NCBI GenBank assembly: GCA_013288075.1
Contig: JABDCQ010000004.1
Coordinates: 1 to 64,000, forward strand
DNA length: 64,000 nt
Reading direction: 5' to 3'
DNA from: Chlamydiota bacterium
Lineage (GTDB): Bacteria > Chlamydiota > Chlamydiia > Chlamydiales > Rhabdochlamydiaceae
Part shown: positions 1-10,606 of the stretch, one piece after another
Layout: the number at the start of each line of letters is the position of its first letter
Numbering within the stretch: the stretch's first letter is position 1
Position numbers and translations under genes: made by a program
The notes under the pieces: generated by a model
Seen by the model: only the letters and a program-made list of their open reading frames with translations
What the model was told of the DNA's origin: nothing
The model's database searches: none

Positions 1-40
1 CGAAACTTGCTAAGAATTTTATTTTATAAAATATCTTTTA

Positions 41-66
41 GGGCTCTTATTTAAGAGCCCTTTTTT
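41..66 (+). terminator. Rho-independent terminator-like hairpin
   Basis: gggctcttatttaagagccc followed by tttttt. Confidence 0.7.
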
Positions 67-1075
67 ATACCCAAGGAGCACTATCTGGAAAACGCTCTTC
101 TAAAAATTGACGCATTTGCTCTCTTATAATAGAAGGCTTTTTTCCTTTTATTTCGTCTTGCAAGCAAAATGTATGATGATGAATATTTTTTAAATCCATC
201 AAACTTAAAGTCTTTCTATTATAGGAAAATTTCTCATTGTAAAGAGTGATCATGATATTACTCATACTGCCAATCTCTGCCTTTTCCTTATACATCCAGA
301 GGTATTGCAAAAAACCATTTGTGATATTGTAGTCATTCACCTCACGGAATTTATGAGAAGAGTTAGATTGAAATACAAAAGGATGTTCTTTTTCGGCCTC
401 TTCAATAAAAGATTTTCTTAAGGCAAAAGCTGAATGACAAAGACGAGGCCGAGCTTCTTTTTTATAATAATCATCTAGCACAGCATTAGTATTGCGCCAA
501 GCTCTTCGATAAAGAGATTCTCTGATAAGAGGAGGCCCAGAAGGGCTTAAGCCCTGTTCAAATAAGACTTTGACCTTGCCCTCTAAACTAAAAAAATCTG
601 AGACGGCAACAGGCTGCCCTAAAAAAACATCATCGTTAAAATAAATAAAATGCTCGCTTAAGTTGGGGATCCGATAGATATTACTTTCTATCGCTTGCGA
701 GTTAAAAGTGGGCAAGTCCTCCGGATTTTTAAATATTTCTGCATGATCGACAATCGTAATTTTAGGATGATCAAGCAACCAATGAGGTTTCTGATTCATC
801 GTGACGATGTAAATATGATTAAAGAAAGGAGCAAATTTTAAAATGGAGCGAAGGGAATAGCGCAGCTCTTCATGATCAGCAAAACGACTTGGCGCCCATC
901 CTTGCTTGTCTAAAGGATCTTTGGCTTTATGGTTACTCTGATGCATAGCTTTAATAGCTTTCCATTCAGGATCATTCCCATCCACCCAAAGATACACAAT
1001 ATCTACAGGATGAGAAAAAGCTGCTAAAGCAACCGATTTAAAACACACCATAATAAACCACAAAACACGTATCAC
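65..1075 (-). CDS. Stealth family protein (sugar-phosphate transferase-like)
   Basis: ORF 336 aa; DIVYLWVDGNDPEW, RFADHEELRYSLRSI, HIYIVTMNQKPHWL, NSQAIESNIYRIPNLSEHFIYFNDDVFLG match Stealth conserved regions. Confidence 0.85.
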   Translation of the reverse strand: MIRVLWFIMVCFKSVALAAFSHPVDIVYLWVDGNDPEWKAIKAMHQSNHKAKDPLDKQGWAPSRFADHEELRYSLRSILKFAPFFNHIYIVTMNQKPHWLLDHPKITIVDHAEIFKNPEDLPTFNSQAIESNIYRIPNLSEHFIYFNDDVFLGQPVAVSDFFSLEGKVKVLFEQGLSPSGPPLIRESLYRRAWRNTNAVLDDYYKKEARPRLCHSAFALRKSFIEEAEKEHPFVFQSNSSHKFREVNDYNITNGFLQYLWMYKEKAEIGSMSNIMITLYNEKFSYNRKTLSLMDLKNIHHHTFCLQDEIKGKKPSIIREQMRQFLEERFPDSAPWV

Positions 1076-1162
1076 AAAAACCTACATATAGCAATAAAGT
1101 TCAAAAAATAGTAGATCTTAAGAAAACACAAGAATTATAATCCATAACAATCTATTCCCTAA

Positions 1163-2191
1163 TCACTTGAGAAGGCAACCTAAGCTAGGGATGAGGGAGA
1201 TGGGGTTGCTTTTGATTTTTTGGTAGGCGGTGTTAAGGCAGGCATAGATGAGGAGAAATAGGGCTGGGAAGATAAGGACGCTTAAGAGGATGATTGCCCA
1301 GTTATAGGTTGTTTTGCCAAAAAGAACATCCCTTACTTTTTCTATTTCAAGAGAAGGCGTGTCAAGAGAAGCTAGTTCTTGCTCAATAACGGGAGAGAAA
1401 AAAAGAGAGAGATCTTTAGAGATTCTTGCAATAGATCCTTGGAGCTGTTTAAGCCCGTGAAATCCGTAGTTGCGCATTTTAGCTACAGAATCTCCTGCAG
1501 GATCTAAAGTAAAGAGTCCCATAGGCTCTGAATCAATAATGGTGAGCCTTCCCTCTAGGGTAAAGCCCATATTGCTTAAATTGGGGTCAATAAAACCGCA
1601 GGCTTTAGTAAGCGTGCATATTTTTCTAACCCTTTCTTCTAATTTTCCCTCTTTCTGAAGCTTTTCCCAATGCTTCACCTGATCTTCTAAAGACATCAAG
1701 GGGATTTCTTCACTAAGTACAACAAAGTGATGGGGCAAATCAGAAGACTCGCTTATGGAATCAGCCCTTTTTGTCAGAGGAACAATATATTTTTTAGGTA
1801 AAACAAGATCAATTTCTAGAAGCGCTGCTGCTCTTTTAAGTTTTTCTAAATAAAAAGGACGAAGCAAATTATCATAAGGACCAGAAGTAATGCCACTATT
1901 CCCAATCCCCTTTTCTTCCGAATTCGTTGAATCATTTGTTTTAAGAATAAATCCGGGTAAAGTAGGCACTTTAAAGGCTGTAGGAGAAAGATTTTGGCAA
2001 TATTGGAGTTTAACCATGCGCCCGAGTGGAGAATAAGGAACATTCGGAATAATCTCCCCTGTAAGAAAAAAATCCCTTACCTTTTGGCTCACATCTTGAT
2101 CTTGTATAGGATAAAGCCCTACTTGGGCCTTCAGATCCACTACAAAATCAAAGGTTTTGTTTCTATAAAAGCTGCAAAAGCAATTCATCAT
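1163..2191 (-). CDS. hypothetical protein with C-terminal transmembrane segment
   Basis: ORF 342 aa; C-terminal hydrophobic stretch WAIILLSVLIFPALFLLIYACL. Confidence 0.65.
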   Translation of the reverse strand: MMNCFCSFYRNKTFDFVVDLKAQVGLYPIQDQDVSQKVRDFFLTGEIIPNVPYSPLGRMVKLQYCQNLSPTAFKVPTLPGFILKTNDSTNSEEKGIGNSGITSGPYDNLLRPFYLEKLKRAAALLEIDLVLPKKYIVPLTKRADSISESSDLPHHFVVLSEEIPLMSLEDQVKHWEKLQKEGKLEERVRKICTLTKACGFIDPNLSNMGFTLEGRLTIIDSEPMGLFTLDPAGDSVAKMRNYGFHGLKQLQGSIARISKDLSLFFSPVIEQELASLDTPSLEIEKVRDVLFGKTTYNWAIILLSVLIFPALFLLIYACLNTAYQKIKSNPISLIPSLGCLLK

Positions 2192-2268
2192 AATATTGAT
2201 ATTATTTAATTAATAAATAAAATTATATCAAATAAACAATTAAATAACAAGCAGAAGCAGCACGTAAA

Positions 2269-2293
2269 AAAGGCCGCTTATTAAGCGGCCTTT
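2269..2293 (-). terminator. terminator of ftsH
   Basis: aaaggccgcttattaagcggccttt; T-run on the minus strand, just past the ftsH stop. Confidence 0.8.
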
Positions 2294-2320
2294 AAGATTG
2301 TTAAGAAGGGATTAACCAGC

Positions 2321-5047
2321 CTAGACTTGTTGAGGTTCGGGGTCATCTGTTTTGACAAGACTAATAGGAGCTGGAGGAGGAAGCTTTCTAAAGGCCTCTT
2401 CCTTGCCTTTTAGGCGTTGTCTTTTCTTCTCGGTGTCCCATGTGCCATTCATGATTTCAAGCACATCTTCTCTATCAAGCGATTCAAATTCCATAAGCAT
2501 CGCTGTCATAAGCTCTACTTTTTCTTTATGCTCTAGAATGATGTCGGTTGCTTGTTTATGCGCTGCTTCTAAAAGTTTTCTCACCTCTTCATCAATAAGC
2601 TTCGCTGTAGATTCTGAGTAGCTCTTTTCATGGAAGCCTTGGGTTCCTAAATATTGACCAGCTTCGCTTTTCTCATCGTAAGCAACAAGGCCAAGAGAGT
2701 CTGTCATTCCCCACTCACACACCATGCTGCGCACTAAGCGTGTTGCTTGGGTAATATCCATCTGAGCGCCGCTTGAAATATCTTTAACAAAGATCTCCTC
2801 GGCAACTCTTCCTCCCATAAGAACAGCTAGCTGGTCAAGGATCTCTCTTCTCCAGTAGCTTAAGCGGTTTTTCCTAGGCATAAAGTGGGTTGCCCCTAAA
2901 GATAGACCTCTTGGGATAATCGTCACTTTTTCTACAGGATCGGAATGCTTTACAAAAAGAGCCACAATAGCATGGCCAGATTCGTGGTATGCTGTTGTTT
3001 TCTTTTCAATAATATCGATGTCTAAGCTTCTTCTCTCTTTTCCATAGCGCACTTTATCACAAGATTCTAAGGCATCTTCGGCGGTGACTGCAGAGCGCCC
3101 TTTTCTAGCTGCTAAAAGAGCTGCTTCATTTAAAATGTTCGCAAGATCAGCGCCTGATGCTCCAGGAGTGTTTCTTGCAATATCCATTAAATTCACGCCA
3201 GGATCGAGTTTAATTTTGCGTGCATGGACTTTTAAAATCTCATGGCGTCCTTTAACATCTGGAAGATCAATCACAACGCGTCTATCAAAGCGTCCAGGTC
3301 TTAAAAGAGCTTTATCTAGTACATCGGGTCTGTTCGTTGCTGCAATAAGAATAACGCCTTCATTGGTGTCAAAACCATCCATTTCTACAAGAAGTTGGTT
3401 AAGGGTTTGCTCTCTCTCATCATGCCCTCCTCCAATACCAGCTCCTCTATGGCGCCCTACAGCGTCAATCTCATCCATAAAAATAATGCAAGGAGCGTTC
3501 TTTTTGGCTTGCTCGAACATATCACGGATACGACTTGCGCCTACCCCTACAAACATCTCCACAAAGTCTGAGCCTGAAATCGAGAAGAAGGGTCTATCGG
3601 CTTCTCCGGCTACCGCTTTAGCAATAAGCGTTTTCCCTGTTCCTGGAGCTCCTATACAAAGCACCCCTTTAGGAATGCGCGCACCTAGCGCTGTAAATTT
3701 GGAAGGATCTTTTAAGAAATCGACAATCTCTTGAAGCTCTTCTTTAGCCTCATCACAGCCTGCGACATCTTTAAAGGTAATTTTATTTTTTTCTTTAGTA
3801 AGCAGTTTTGCGGGCGACTTCCCAAAATTCATGGCTCCGTTTCCTACTCCTTTCATTTGGCGATTGAAAATGAAGTAAAGAAGAAGCACAACAAGAAGCA
3901 CCGGTAAAATGGTGAGCAAGTAGCCAAAGTAATTAGGAGCTGGAGTCTCACTCTTAAAGGTTTTTTCTAAAGCAAGGGTACGAGGCTGGTCAGGAGCTTT
4001 AAAAACAGCGCCTTTATTTTGAGCAAAGTTTTCCCACTCTTGCTTAGCTTCTGCAAACCAATGATTATAAGCTTCAGTTCCTTGTTTTTCTAAAGATCTA
4101 GTAGAAAGCTCTTGGTTGTTGAAAAACCAGATAAGTTGAGAAACAGCTTCTCTTGACTTATCTAATTGGGCTGTATTTTTTTCTAGCTGCTCTAACACGG
4201 TATTATACTGGTCAAGATCGGCTTTATAGTTACGCACACTTCTTAAAGAGGCAAGGCGAATGCCGTCTTTTTGCTGGTTTAGATCGGAAGCAATAGCGCT
4301 AAGCTCTGCTATAGCCTGCTTATAGGTGCCTACTTTTTGATTTGATGGAGCATTATTTGCTGCCATAAGCTTGTTTTCTAAGTTCTTAAGCTGAAGCTTT
4401 AAGGGCTCGTTTCCAATTCCTAAAACAGGAGAGCGAAATCCTTGAATGAGTGTTAAAACATCTTTGCCGAATGCAGAAACACTAGCCTCTGAAGCATTCT
4501 CATTAAGGCTAAGGGCTCTATCTTCTAAATCTTTAAGGCTTACGATGGGTTTATTAGAAAGAGAAGTAATCGTAACGGAGTTATCCTTATCGAGGGTATC
4601 AAAAGGTGTGTCGATTACCTTATATCCCCCTTTAGGTAAAGCAATCCCTGTAAGGCGGAGGAAAAGATCTGCTGAATCTTTTACATTTTGACGCAAGGAC
4701 GCTAGCTCACTAGTAAGGTTTTGCTCATCTGTGACTAGTTCGTTATGAGTATTTAAAAGATCTAGAAACTTAAAGCGCGCTTTAGCATCTTCTGAAAGCT
4801 GGGCTCTAAACTTTCCACTAAAAGTGACAAGATTATCATTAAGGGCGATCTTTGCACTATCTTCTGGCTGTAAAAGGTCAAGATTGACAAGGTGCTCAAC
4901 TTCATGGCTAAAGGAAACCTGAGCAGTCTTTTCATTGGAAAGACTTTGAAAAGTTAGAATAACCAGGATACCGGCTAATACAAACAGAAAAAAGCCGCCT
5001 GGGAAAGTCTTTTTCGGAGGAGTATTTTGTTTATTGTCTTCGCTCAT
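2321..5047 (-). CDS. ftsH: ATP-dependent zinc metalloprotease FtsH (long N-terminal periplasmic region)
   Basis: GAPGTGKT Walker A, SRH region, HESGHA zinc motif; 908 aa. Confidence 0.97.
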   Translation of the reverse strand: MSEDNKQNTPPKKTFPGGFFLFVLAGILVILTFQSLSNEKTAQVSFSHEVEHLVNLDLLQPEDSAKIALNDNLVTFSGKFRAQLSEDAKARFKFLDLLNTHNELVTDEQNLTSELASLRQNVKDSADLFLRLTGIALPKGGYKVIDTPFDTLDKDNSVTITSLSNKPIVSLKDLEDRALSLNENASEASVSAFGKDVLTLIQGFRSPVLGIGNEPLKLQLKNLENKLMAANNAPSNQKVGTYKQAIAELSAIASDLNQQKDGIRLASLRSVRNYKADLDQYNTVLEQLEKNTAQLDKSREAVSQLIWFFNNQELSTRSLEKQGTEAYNHWFAEAKQEWENFAQNKGAVFKAPDQPRTLALEKTFKSETPAPNYFGYLLTILPVLLVVLLLYFIFNRQMKGVGNGAMNFGKSPAKLLTKEKNKITFKDVAGCDEAKEELQEIVDFLKDPSKFTALGARIPKGVLCIGAPGTGKTLIAKAVAGEADRPFFSISGSDFVEMFVGVGASRIRDMFEQAKKNAPCIIFMDEIDAVGRHRGAGIGGGHDEREQTLNQLLVEMDGFDTNEGVILIAATNRPDVLDKALLRPGRFDRRVVIDLPDVKGRHEILKVHARKIKLDPGVNLMDIARNTPGASGADLANILNEAALLAARKGRSAVTAEDALESCDKVRYGKERRSLDIDIIEKKTTAYHESGHAIVALFVKHSDPVEKVTIIPRGLSLGATHFMPRKNRLSYWRREILDQLAVLMGGRVAEEIFVKDISSGAQMDITQATRLVRSMVCEWGMTDSLGLVAYDEKSEAGQYLGTQGFHEKSYSESTAKLIDEEVRKLLEAAHKQATDIILEHKEKVELMTAMLMEFESLDREDVLEIMNGTWDTEKKRQRLKGKEEAFRKLPPPAPISLVKTDDPEPQQV

Positions 5048-5233
5048 AATTTTTATCTACACTTTTTGATTTTAAAAATCCAATCTAGAAATTAAACCAG
5101 AAGGGTTGCTTTTTTAGCAAACTCAACCGTGGCTTCGCATTTGCGAGCGGCGCCAAACCTTATTATATTCAGAGTCCAAATTATTATTCACTATCTAATT
5201 TTAGAAACACAGAAAACAAAGAAAATTAAACGA

Positions 5234-6190
5234 TTAAAAATAAATAGATCGTTTATCAATAATAAACACATTACCAACTGTTTTTTTTGAACTGTTTTTT
5301 TGCAGCAATTCTTTTATTAAAAAAATATCCTCCCTTGAAAGGAAAATGTCTTCTTTAAGGCAAATCCTTTTAATAAGAGCGTCCAACTCGAGCTCTTCTA
5401 TAGGGAAAAAGGGGTTCAAATCTAACGCTTTGCCGCAGCTCCCCTCTTTAATAGCTTTCATATAGATATCTGTCTTTCTATCAAAGTATTCTTTAAGCTT
5501 TTGGGCCCCCTCTCCTAGGTAATACAAGTTGTAAGATATGTCTTTTCCAAACATCTCCCTCATCTTAGGAAGCATTTCTACCCGCATGCGCGCTCTTAAA
5601 TAGCGCGGATCATGATTGGTATAGTCTTCTATAGGAGTTAATCCTTTTTTACCTAGCCATTCCAAAATTTCTTTTTTTAAAAGAGGTAAAAAGGGGCGCC
5701 ATACAACCATTTCTTCAAAAGTCGAAACTTTTTTTACTCCCCCCAAAGAAAAAAGGGAACTCCCCTCTAAAAGACGCTTTAATACGGTTTCAGCCTGATC
5801 ATCTGCATGATGCCCAAGAAGAAGGGCTTGGGGCTTAATTTCATTATAAATTTTTGAAAAAAAGGCATATCTTTTCTCGCGGGCAAAAAGCTCTAAGTTC
5901 CCTTTAACATCTTTACAATCAAGTGTTTCTAAATGAAATGTAAGCCCTCGAGCTAAAGCCATTTCTCTTAAAAGTTCAGCCTCCTTAGAGCTCTCCTCTC
6001 TCCACCCATGGTCCACATGAGCCAGATGAATTTCCAAATCATACGCCCTTTGCCAAGCAAGGAGCGCATGCAAAAGCGCCAAAGAATCCGGCCCCCCAGA
6101 AAACCCTACAAGGAGAGGCTTCCCCCTCTTATAATGCTCCCCTAAAAATTTCTGCACTTCCTGCACCACAAGGCCCATAATCATCCTCAT
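5234..6190 (-). CDS. tilS: tRNA(Ile)-lysidine synthetase
   Basis: SGGPDS PP-loop, HVDHGWREES, GHHADDQAET. Confidence 0.93.
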   Translation of the reverse strand: MRMIMGLVVQEVQKFLGEHYKRGKPLLVGFSGGPDSLALLHALLAWQRAYDLEIHLAHVDHGWREESSKEAELLREMALARGLTFHLETLDCKDVKGNLELFAREKRYAFFSKIYNEIKPQALLLGHHADDQAETVLKRLLEGSSLFSLGGVKKVSTFEEMVVWRPFLPLLKKEILEWLGKKGLTPIEDYTNHDPRYLRARMRVEMLPKMREMFGKDISYNLYYLGEGAQKLKEYFDRKTDIYMKAIKEGSCGKALDLNPFFPIEELELDALIKRICLKEDIFLSREDIFLIKELLQKNSSKKTVGNVFIIDKRSIYF

Positions 6191-6228
6191 CTAATTGAGA
6201 CTCAAAACCCTAGAATAAACCAAGAGAA

Positions 6229-6360
6229 TTTTCTCTCTCTTCCTCTGTGGTTTCTTGTCTCTGTGGTTTATCTTAAATGCAAGCCTTTTGCACTTCCAAG
6301 GCTTGCATTTAAGATAAACCACAGAGACAAGAAACCACAGAGGAAGAGAGAGAGAAAAAA
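6229..6360. repeat. Long palindrome, CCTCTGTGG family, copy 1
   Basis: Exact 55-nt arms 6233-6287 / 6298-6352, 10-nt loop; lies between divergent tilS and lptF. Confidence 0.95.
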
Positions 6361-6432
6361 TCCTCTCCGGTATAAATACCTCATTAGGGTAAAATAGGCC
6401 AAATAAACTAAAAATTTGGGACTAAAAGAAAG

Positions 6433-7518
6433 ATGCCCGTCCTTTGGCGCTATTTACTGAGCAGTTATTTTAAGGTTTTTGGCTTATGTGTGCTAGCCTT
6501 TATTAGCACCCTGCTGGTCATGCGCTTTTCAGAAATTGCCCAATTCGCCACATCAGGGGCCCCTAAACTAACTATTATTCTTTTTATTTCTCTTCAAATT
6601 CCCTATGTTTTGCCTTTTGCTATCCCTATCTCTTGTTTAATTGCAGCGGTTCTTCTTCTTCAAAGGCTTAGCCATACCCAAGAACTTACAGCACTGCGCG
6701 CCTCAGGACTTGGATTAAAAACCATCACTTACCCCATTCTTCTTATGGGAGCTTTGCTAGCCCTTCTGAATTTTACTTTTGCCTCAGAGATTAACCCTGT
6801 CTGTAGAGGGCTTACAAAAAAACTTATCTACGAAATCACTACGCAAAACCCTTTATTTGTGCTGCAAAAAGATTCGATGATCAAAATGAAAAACATTTTC
6901 TTTGATATGAAAATGCTCCATTCGGCTAAAGGAGCTGAAGATGTTGTGATTGTCATGAAAAATAACGGGAACGGAAAACTCACCATCATGACAGCTAAAG
7001 AGCTATCTCTTACAGGCGCTCAACTTAAAGGAAAACAGGTCACCATTATCTCTAATGCAACTGCCAAAGAAGAAAATGCTTTTGATCATTTAATCATTGA
7101 AAACCAAGAAACCATGAGCACAAAAGCTGCAAACCTTAGCCTAGGAATGCAAAAAACAGACTGGATTTCTAGTTTTGATTACATGCCCTTAAAAATGGTG
7201 ATCGCTAAAAAAATCATAAACAAAAAATCGTTTGGCTCTCTAGACCTTGAAATTATACGCCGCTTTTCTATTGGGCTTGCCGCTTTCACCTTCACCTTTA
7301 TTGGGGTAGCTTTTGGCATGCAGCTAGGAAGGACACACTCTAAAAAAGGGTTAATGCTCGCAATTGCCCTAGCGCTTTTTTACCTTCTTGCCTTTATTGG
7401 GGCCAAATCGATGCGCCACTCCCTTGCCATACCTGCTATCCTCTATCTTATGCCCCATCCGATTATTATATTTCTTTCAATGAAGGCAATTAAACGCGTT
7501 TCTAAGGGGATCGAATGA
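6433..7518 (+). CDS. lptF: LptF/LptG family permease
   Basis: YjgP/YjgQ-like membrane protein, 361 aa, overlaps the next permease. Confidence 0.8.
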   Translation: MPVLWRYLLSSYFKVFGLCVLAFISTLLVMRFSEIAQFATSGAPKLTIILFISLQIPYVLPFAIPISCLIAAVLLLQRLSHTQELTALRASGLGLKTITYPILLMGALLALLNFTFASEINPVCRGLTKKLIYEITTQNPLFVLQKDSMIKMKNIFFDMKMLHSAKGAEDVVIVMKNNGNGKLTIMTAKELSLTGAQLKGKQVTIISNATAKEENAFDHLIIENQETMSTKAANLSLGMQKTDWISSFDYMPLKMVIAKKIINKKSFGSLDLEIIRRFSIGLAAFTFTFIGVAFGMQLGRTHSKKGLMLAIALALFYLLAFIGAKSMRHSLAIPAILYLMPHPIIIFLSMKAIKRVSKGIE

Positions 7519-8591
7519 TTTTATCTAAAATTTGGGAACGCTATTTTTTTAAAGAAGTCACAAAAGTTTTTATTCTTTTCCTTTTCTTATTTTTTGTAGG
7601 CTACTCCCTTCTTGAGTATTCCATTCATATGCAAGACTTTGCTAAGGATAAAAACCTTAAAGTCTATGATGTTTTAACCTACTTCTTCTATCAGTTTATT
7701 AAACGAGCAACCCTTCTTATTCCGCTTGGCTTTCTTGTTGCTGTTATTAAAACCCTTTGCACAGCCAATGCAAGAAAAGAACTTGTAGCCCTTCAAGCTG
7801 CAGGCATTAGCATTAAACTGATCTTACGCCCCTTTTTTATTTTAGGCGCCCTATTAGTTGTCTTTATAGGCTTTTCTACAGAGTCCCTTCTTCCTAAATC
7901 GCTTACCTATTTAGATGAATTTCGCTACGCTCACTTTAAGCATTCTCAGTATGGAGAAAGAAAAGAGCCTATCCATGTCTTTTATCTCAATGACAATTCA
8001 AAACTCATCTTTCAACACTTCGATCAAAAAAACGAGCTTTTCCTCGATGTCATATGGGTTATTTCTATCGATGATATCTGGCGCATGAAAAAGCTTGAAG
8101 CAAACCCGAGCCAGCCTATAGCCCATTTTGCCGACCATATCACAAGAACAAAAAGCGGCATTTTAGAAAAAACAGAATCGTTTGAAACCCATCTTTTAAA
8201 CGGCTTAACCTGGGATAAAAAGATGGCTCGAAAAGGGTTCACCCCTCTAGAAAATAGAGCTGTAAGCGCCCTTTATAAGCTCTATAGCCAAAGCAGCAAC
8301 CCTCTGCAACAAGCAGAAGCTTTAAGCCAAGTCCTTATCAAATCTGTCCAGATGTTACTTCCCCTTCTAGCTGTTTTAGGAGTAGCGCCTTACTGCATTC
8401 GATATTCTAGAGGCATCCCCCTCCTCTTTATCTATGCCGTAGCCCTCTTTGGCTTCCTTGCCCTTTTCACATTCCTAAATGCTACAGTGATCCTCGCAGA
8501 AAATAACGTGATCCATCCCCTCTTAGCTATCACAGGCCCCTTTGCCTGCGTGTTGCTTGCCTGCCTCTTTCGCTTCAAAAAAATATCCTAA
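7515..8591 (+). CDS. lptG: LptF/LptG family permease
   Basis: YjgP/YjgQ-like membrane protein, 358 aa. Confidence 0.8.
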   Translation: MILSKIWERYFFKEVTKVFILFLFLFFVGYSLLEYSIHMQDFAKDKNLKVYDVLTYFFYQFIKRATLLIPLGFLVAVIKTLCTANARKELVALQAAGISIKLILRPFFILGALLVVFIGFSTESLLPKSLTYLDEFRYAHFKHSQYGERKEPIHVFYLNDNSKLIFQHFDQKNELFLDVIWVISIDDIWRMKKLEANPSQPIAHFADHITRTKSGILEKTESFETHLLNGLTWDKKMARKGFTPLENRAVSALYKLYSQSSNPLQQAEALSQVLIKSVQMLLPLLAVLGVAPYCIRYSRGIPLLFIYAVALFGFLALFTFLNATVILAENNVIHPLLAITGPFACVLLACLFRFKKIS

Positions 8592-9346
8592 GGCTTTGTA
8601 TAGAAAAACCACGGTTCATCCATTTCCAAGGCAGAGGTTTTTTTAAATTCTTGTTCTTCATTGTCTTTGCCTACATCATGATAAAGGCGCGTTCCTTTAC
8701 CTCCTGAACAATCATGCAACTGAATTTTAGCAGCTGGATTTGCATTCAATACATCATTAATTGTGTAGTTAAGAAGAAGATAAGCTAAACCCTTACCTAT
8801 GCTCACCGCCCCAGTTGCCAAATAGCCCACCTGATAAACATTTACTGGCCGATGATTAACATCAAGAGAGGGATTTTTTTCCAATCTCAAGTAACCTAAA
8901 AGAAGAGAAGATGATTTGGCAACACTCCGCCTTAATTCATAAATTGTAATATCTTCAAAAGTTTGCAATCCAATTTTGGTTTTGTATACCTCATTTCCCT
9001 CAAGATTTACCCGTTTTGCTGGACATATTGTATTGATACAACCTGGCCAAGCTATTTTGTCGTTTAATTTATCTGCCGTCTTATTTACTTCTCTTTTGAT
9101 AATAAATTTACTAAGTTTTTCCTTATTTTCTTTAATAAACCTAATAGATGAGTTTTTATCTAATTCATTTAGAGGGATCTTTGTAAGGTGATACAAGAAA
9201 TTTGAACAATCTTTATCTTGCATGGCAGTATATAAAGCTTTCTTGTGTTTCTGTATTTTCTGATCTGTTTTAGATTCAGAAAAATGCGATTCTCCCCAAG
9301 GGATAGCAATTGATGGCGTTGCTCGCATAGAAGATACAACTGACAT
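8588..9346 (-). CDS. hypothetical protein
   Basis: ORF 252 aa in an intergenic context. Confidence 0.6.
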   Translation of the reverse strand: MSVVSSMRATPSIAIPWGESHFSESKTDQKIQKHKKALYTAMQDKDCSNFLYHLTKIPLNELDKNSSIRFIKENKEKLSKFIIKREVNKTADKLNDKIAWPGCINTICPAKRVNLEGNEVYKTKIGLQTFEDITIYELRRSVAKSSSLLLGYLRLEKNPSLDVNHRPVNVYQVGYLATGAVSIGKGLAYLLLNYTINDVLNANPAAKIQLHDCSGGKGTRLYHDVGKDNEEQEFKKTSALEMDEPWFFYTKP

Positions 9347-9369
9347 AATTCCTCTAATTCACTAAAATT

Positions 9370-10209
9370 TTATGAACAAATAAACTTCCGCGAAGTGAGA
9401 ATGCCGCTATCGTATTCGCTCGGATAGCCGATCCAGGGGCCGCCCAAGGCGTTGCCCTCAACTCCCAAATGATATCCCCCACTCACCTCTTTACAGCAAA
9501 CGCTAAAGGAGGGGTATATCTTTGTTTTGAAAAATTTCATGCTACAGGCAACAACTGTGTCTAGTGCTTCAGAAATTTCCACTGTTGCATGAAAACCTCC
9601 TTTTTCATTGGACCACGCAACAAACTCCTTCCCCCTACTTTTGGGAAGAACCTGATCCATTTTGATAAGTAACAGATATCTTTCTTCCTTTATGCCTTTA
9701 TCTCCATATTCTTTTCTCGCATCGCCCCTAAAGCTTTCATAACCATCTTCCCCTTCTTGCTTTTTGAAAGAGTAATCAGGTTCACCCTCGCTCGCTCCGT
9801 GAAAATGGGGGGCTATGAGCTTACCATAAGTGTTAAGGGTGTGACCTTCTTTTGCCCCATTTTGTTTGATGAATGATCGAGACATATGAATGACCATGTG
9901 AGTTTCAAAAGTATATTTACGATAGCCATCGGGCTCCAAAAGATCCGATATTAATCCATCAGGAAAAAGTGGGTCTTGACCAATATCTACCTTTAGAAAC
10001 TCTTTAAAGTCTTTTTGCCCTACAAAATTCGTTTTTCTACATTCAGCCGGCCCCCATATAAAATTAAAGGCTCCCGCTAATTTCCTGTTTGCTCGTGTGT
10101 AGGTAAAAATCTCACGGGTATCTAGATAAGAAAACGCTGCTTGGATAGCAGTTATCGCATGATTAGATGACCCTATAGAGCTTGTTAAAGCCGACATAAT
10201 TGACTCCAA
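9370..10209 (-). CDS. hypothetical protein
   Basis: ORF 279 aa. Confidence 0.6.
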   Translation of the reverse strand: MESIMSALTSSIGSSNHAITAIQAAFSYLDTREIFTYTRANRKLAGAFNFIWGPAECRKTNFVGQKDFKEFLKVDIGQDPLFPDGLISDLLEPDGYRKYTFETHMVIHMSRSFIKQNGAKEGHTLNTYGKLIAPHFHGASEGEPDYSFKKQEGEDGYESFRGDARKEYGDKGIKEERYLLLIKMDQVLPKSRGKEFVAWSNEKGGFHATVEISEALDTVVACSMKFFKTKIYPSFSVCCKEVSGGYHLGVEGNALGGPWIGYPSEYDSGILTSRKFICS

Positions 10210-10318
10210 TTTGTTTTATAATTTGGTTAATTATAAAACTATATCGAATTAAACAGAAACGTTTCTTTTTTTATAAAATAGTATTTATATTAAATTAATT
10301 ATAATAAAAACAAAACTA

Positions 10319-10453
10319 TTAGATTAGAATAATTTCTTGGCGCCTTCCGGTTTCATTAAGAGAAACATGGGAAGGATGATCAACTTTTACTGTTTTTAAG
10401 TTATAATCTGTTTGTCCGTGACGCACAAAGTAAAATTCTTTTTTTGTAATCAT
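10319..10453 (-). pseudogene. Truncated histidine phosphatase (phosphoglycerate mutase-like) N-terminal remnant, 44 aa
   Basis: Minus-strand translation MITKKEFYFVRHGQTDYNLKTVKVDHPSHVSLNETGRRQEIILI*; RHGQT and LNxxGxxQ motifs, then stop. Confidence 0.75.
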
Positions 10454-10523
10454 CTTTCATCTCCCTAATTTCAGACCAAAAAACCTATCCTTTCTATAAG
10501 ATTATGTAAAGGAAAACAAAAAG

Positions 10524-10606
10524 TGGTTTATTTTTTGTACATTAAAATGGTTTTTTGGTTTATATTTTGAACATGAACGCAGAAAAATGGTTTATTTTTA
10601 GAGCAT
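10524..10606 (+). promoter_or_regulatory. Three 19-bp direct repeats at exact 32-bp spacing upstream of the AAA ATPase
   Basis: TGGTTTATTTTTTGTACAT (10524), TGGTTTATATTTTGAACAT (10556), TGGTTTATTTTTAGAGCAT (10588, runs into ATG). Confidence 0.8.

Noticed and set aside
2352-4691. Antisense ORFs within ftsH
   Set aside because: Opposite a strongly supported gene; no independent features.
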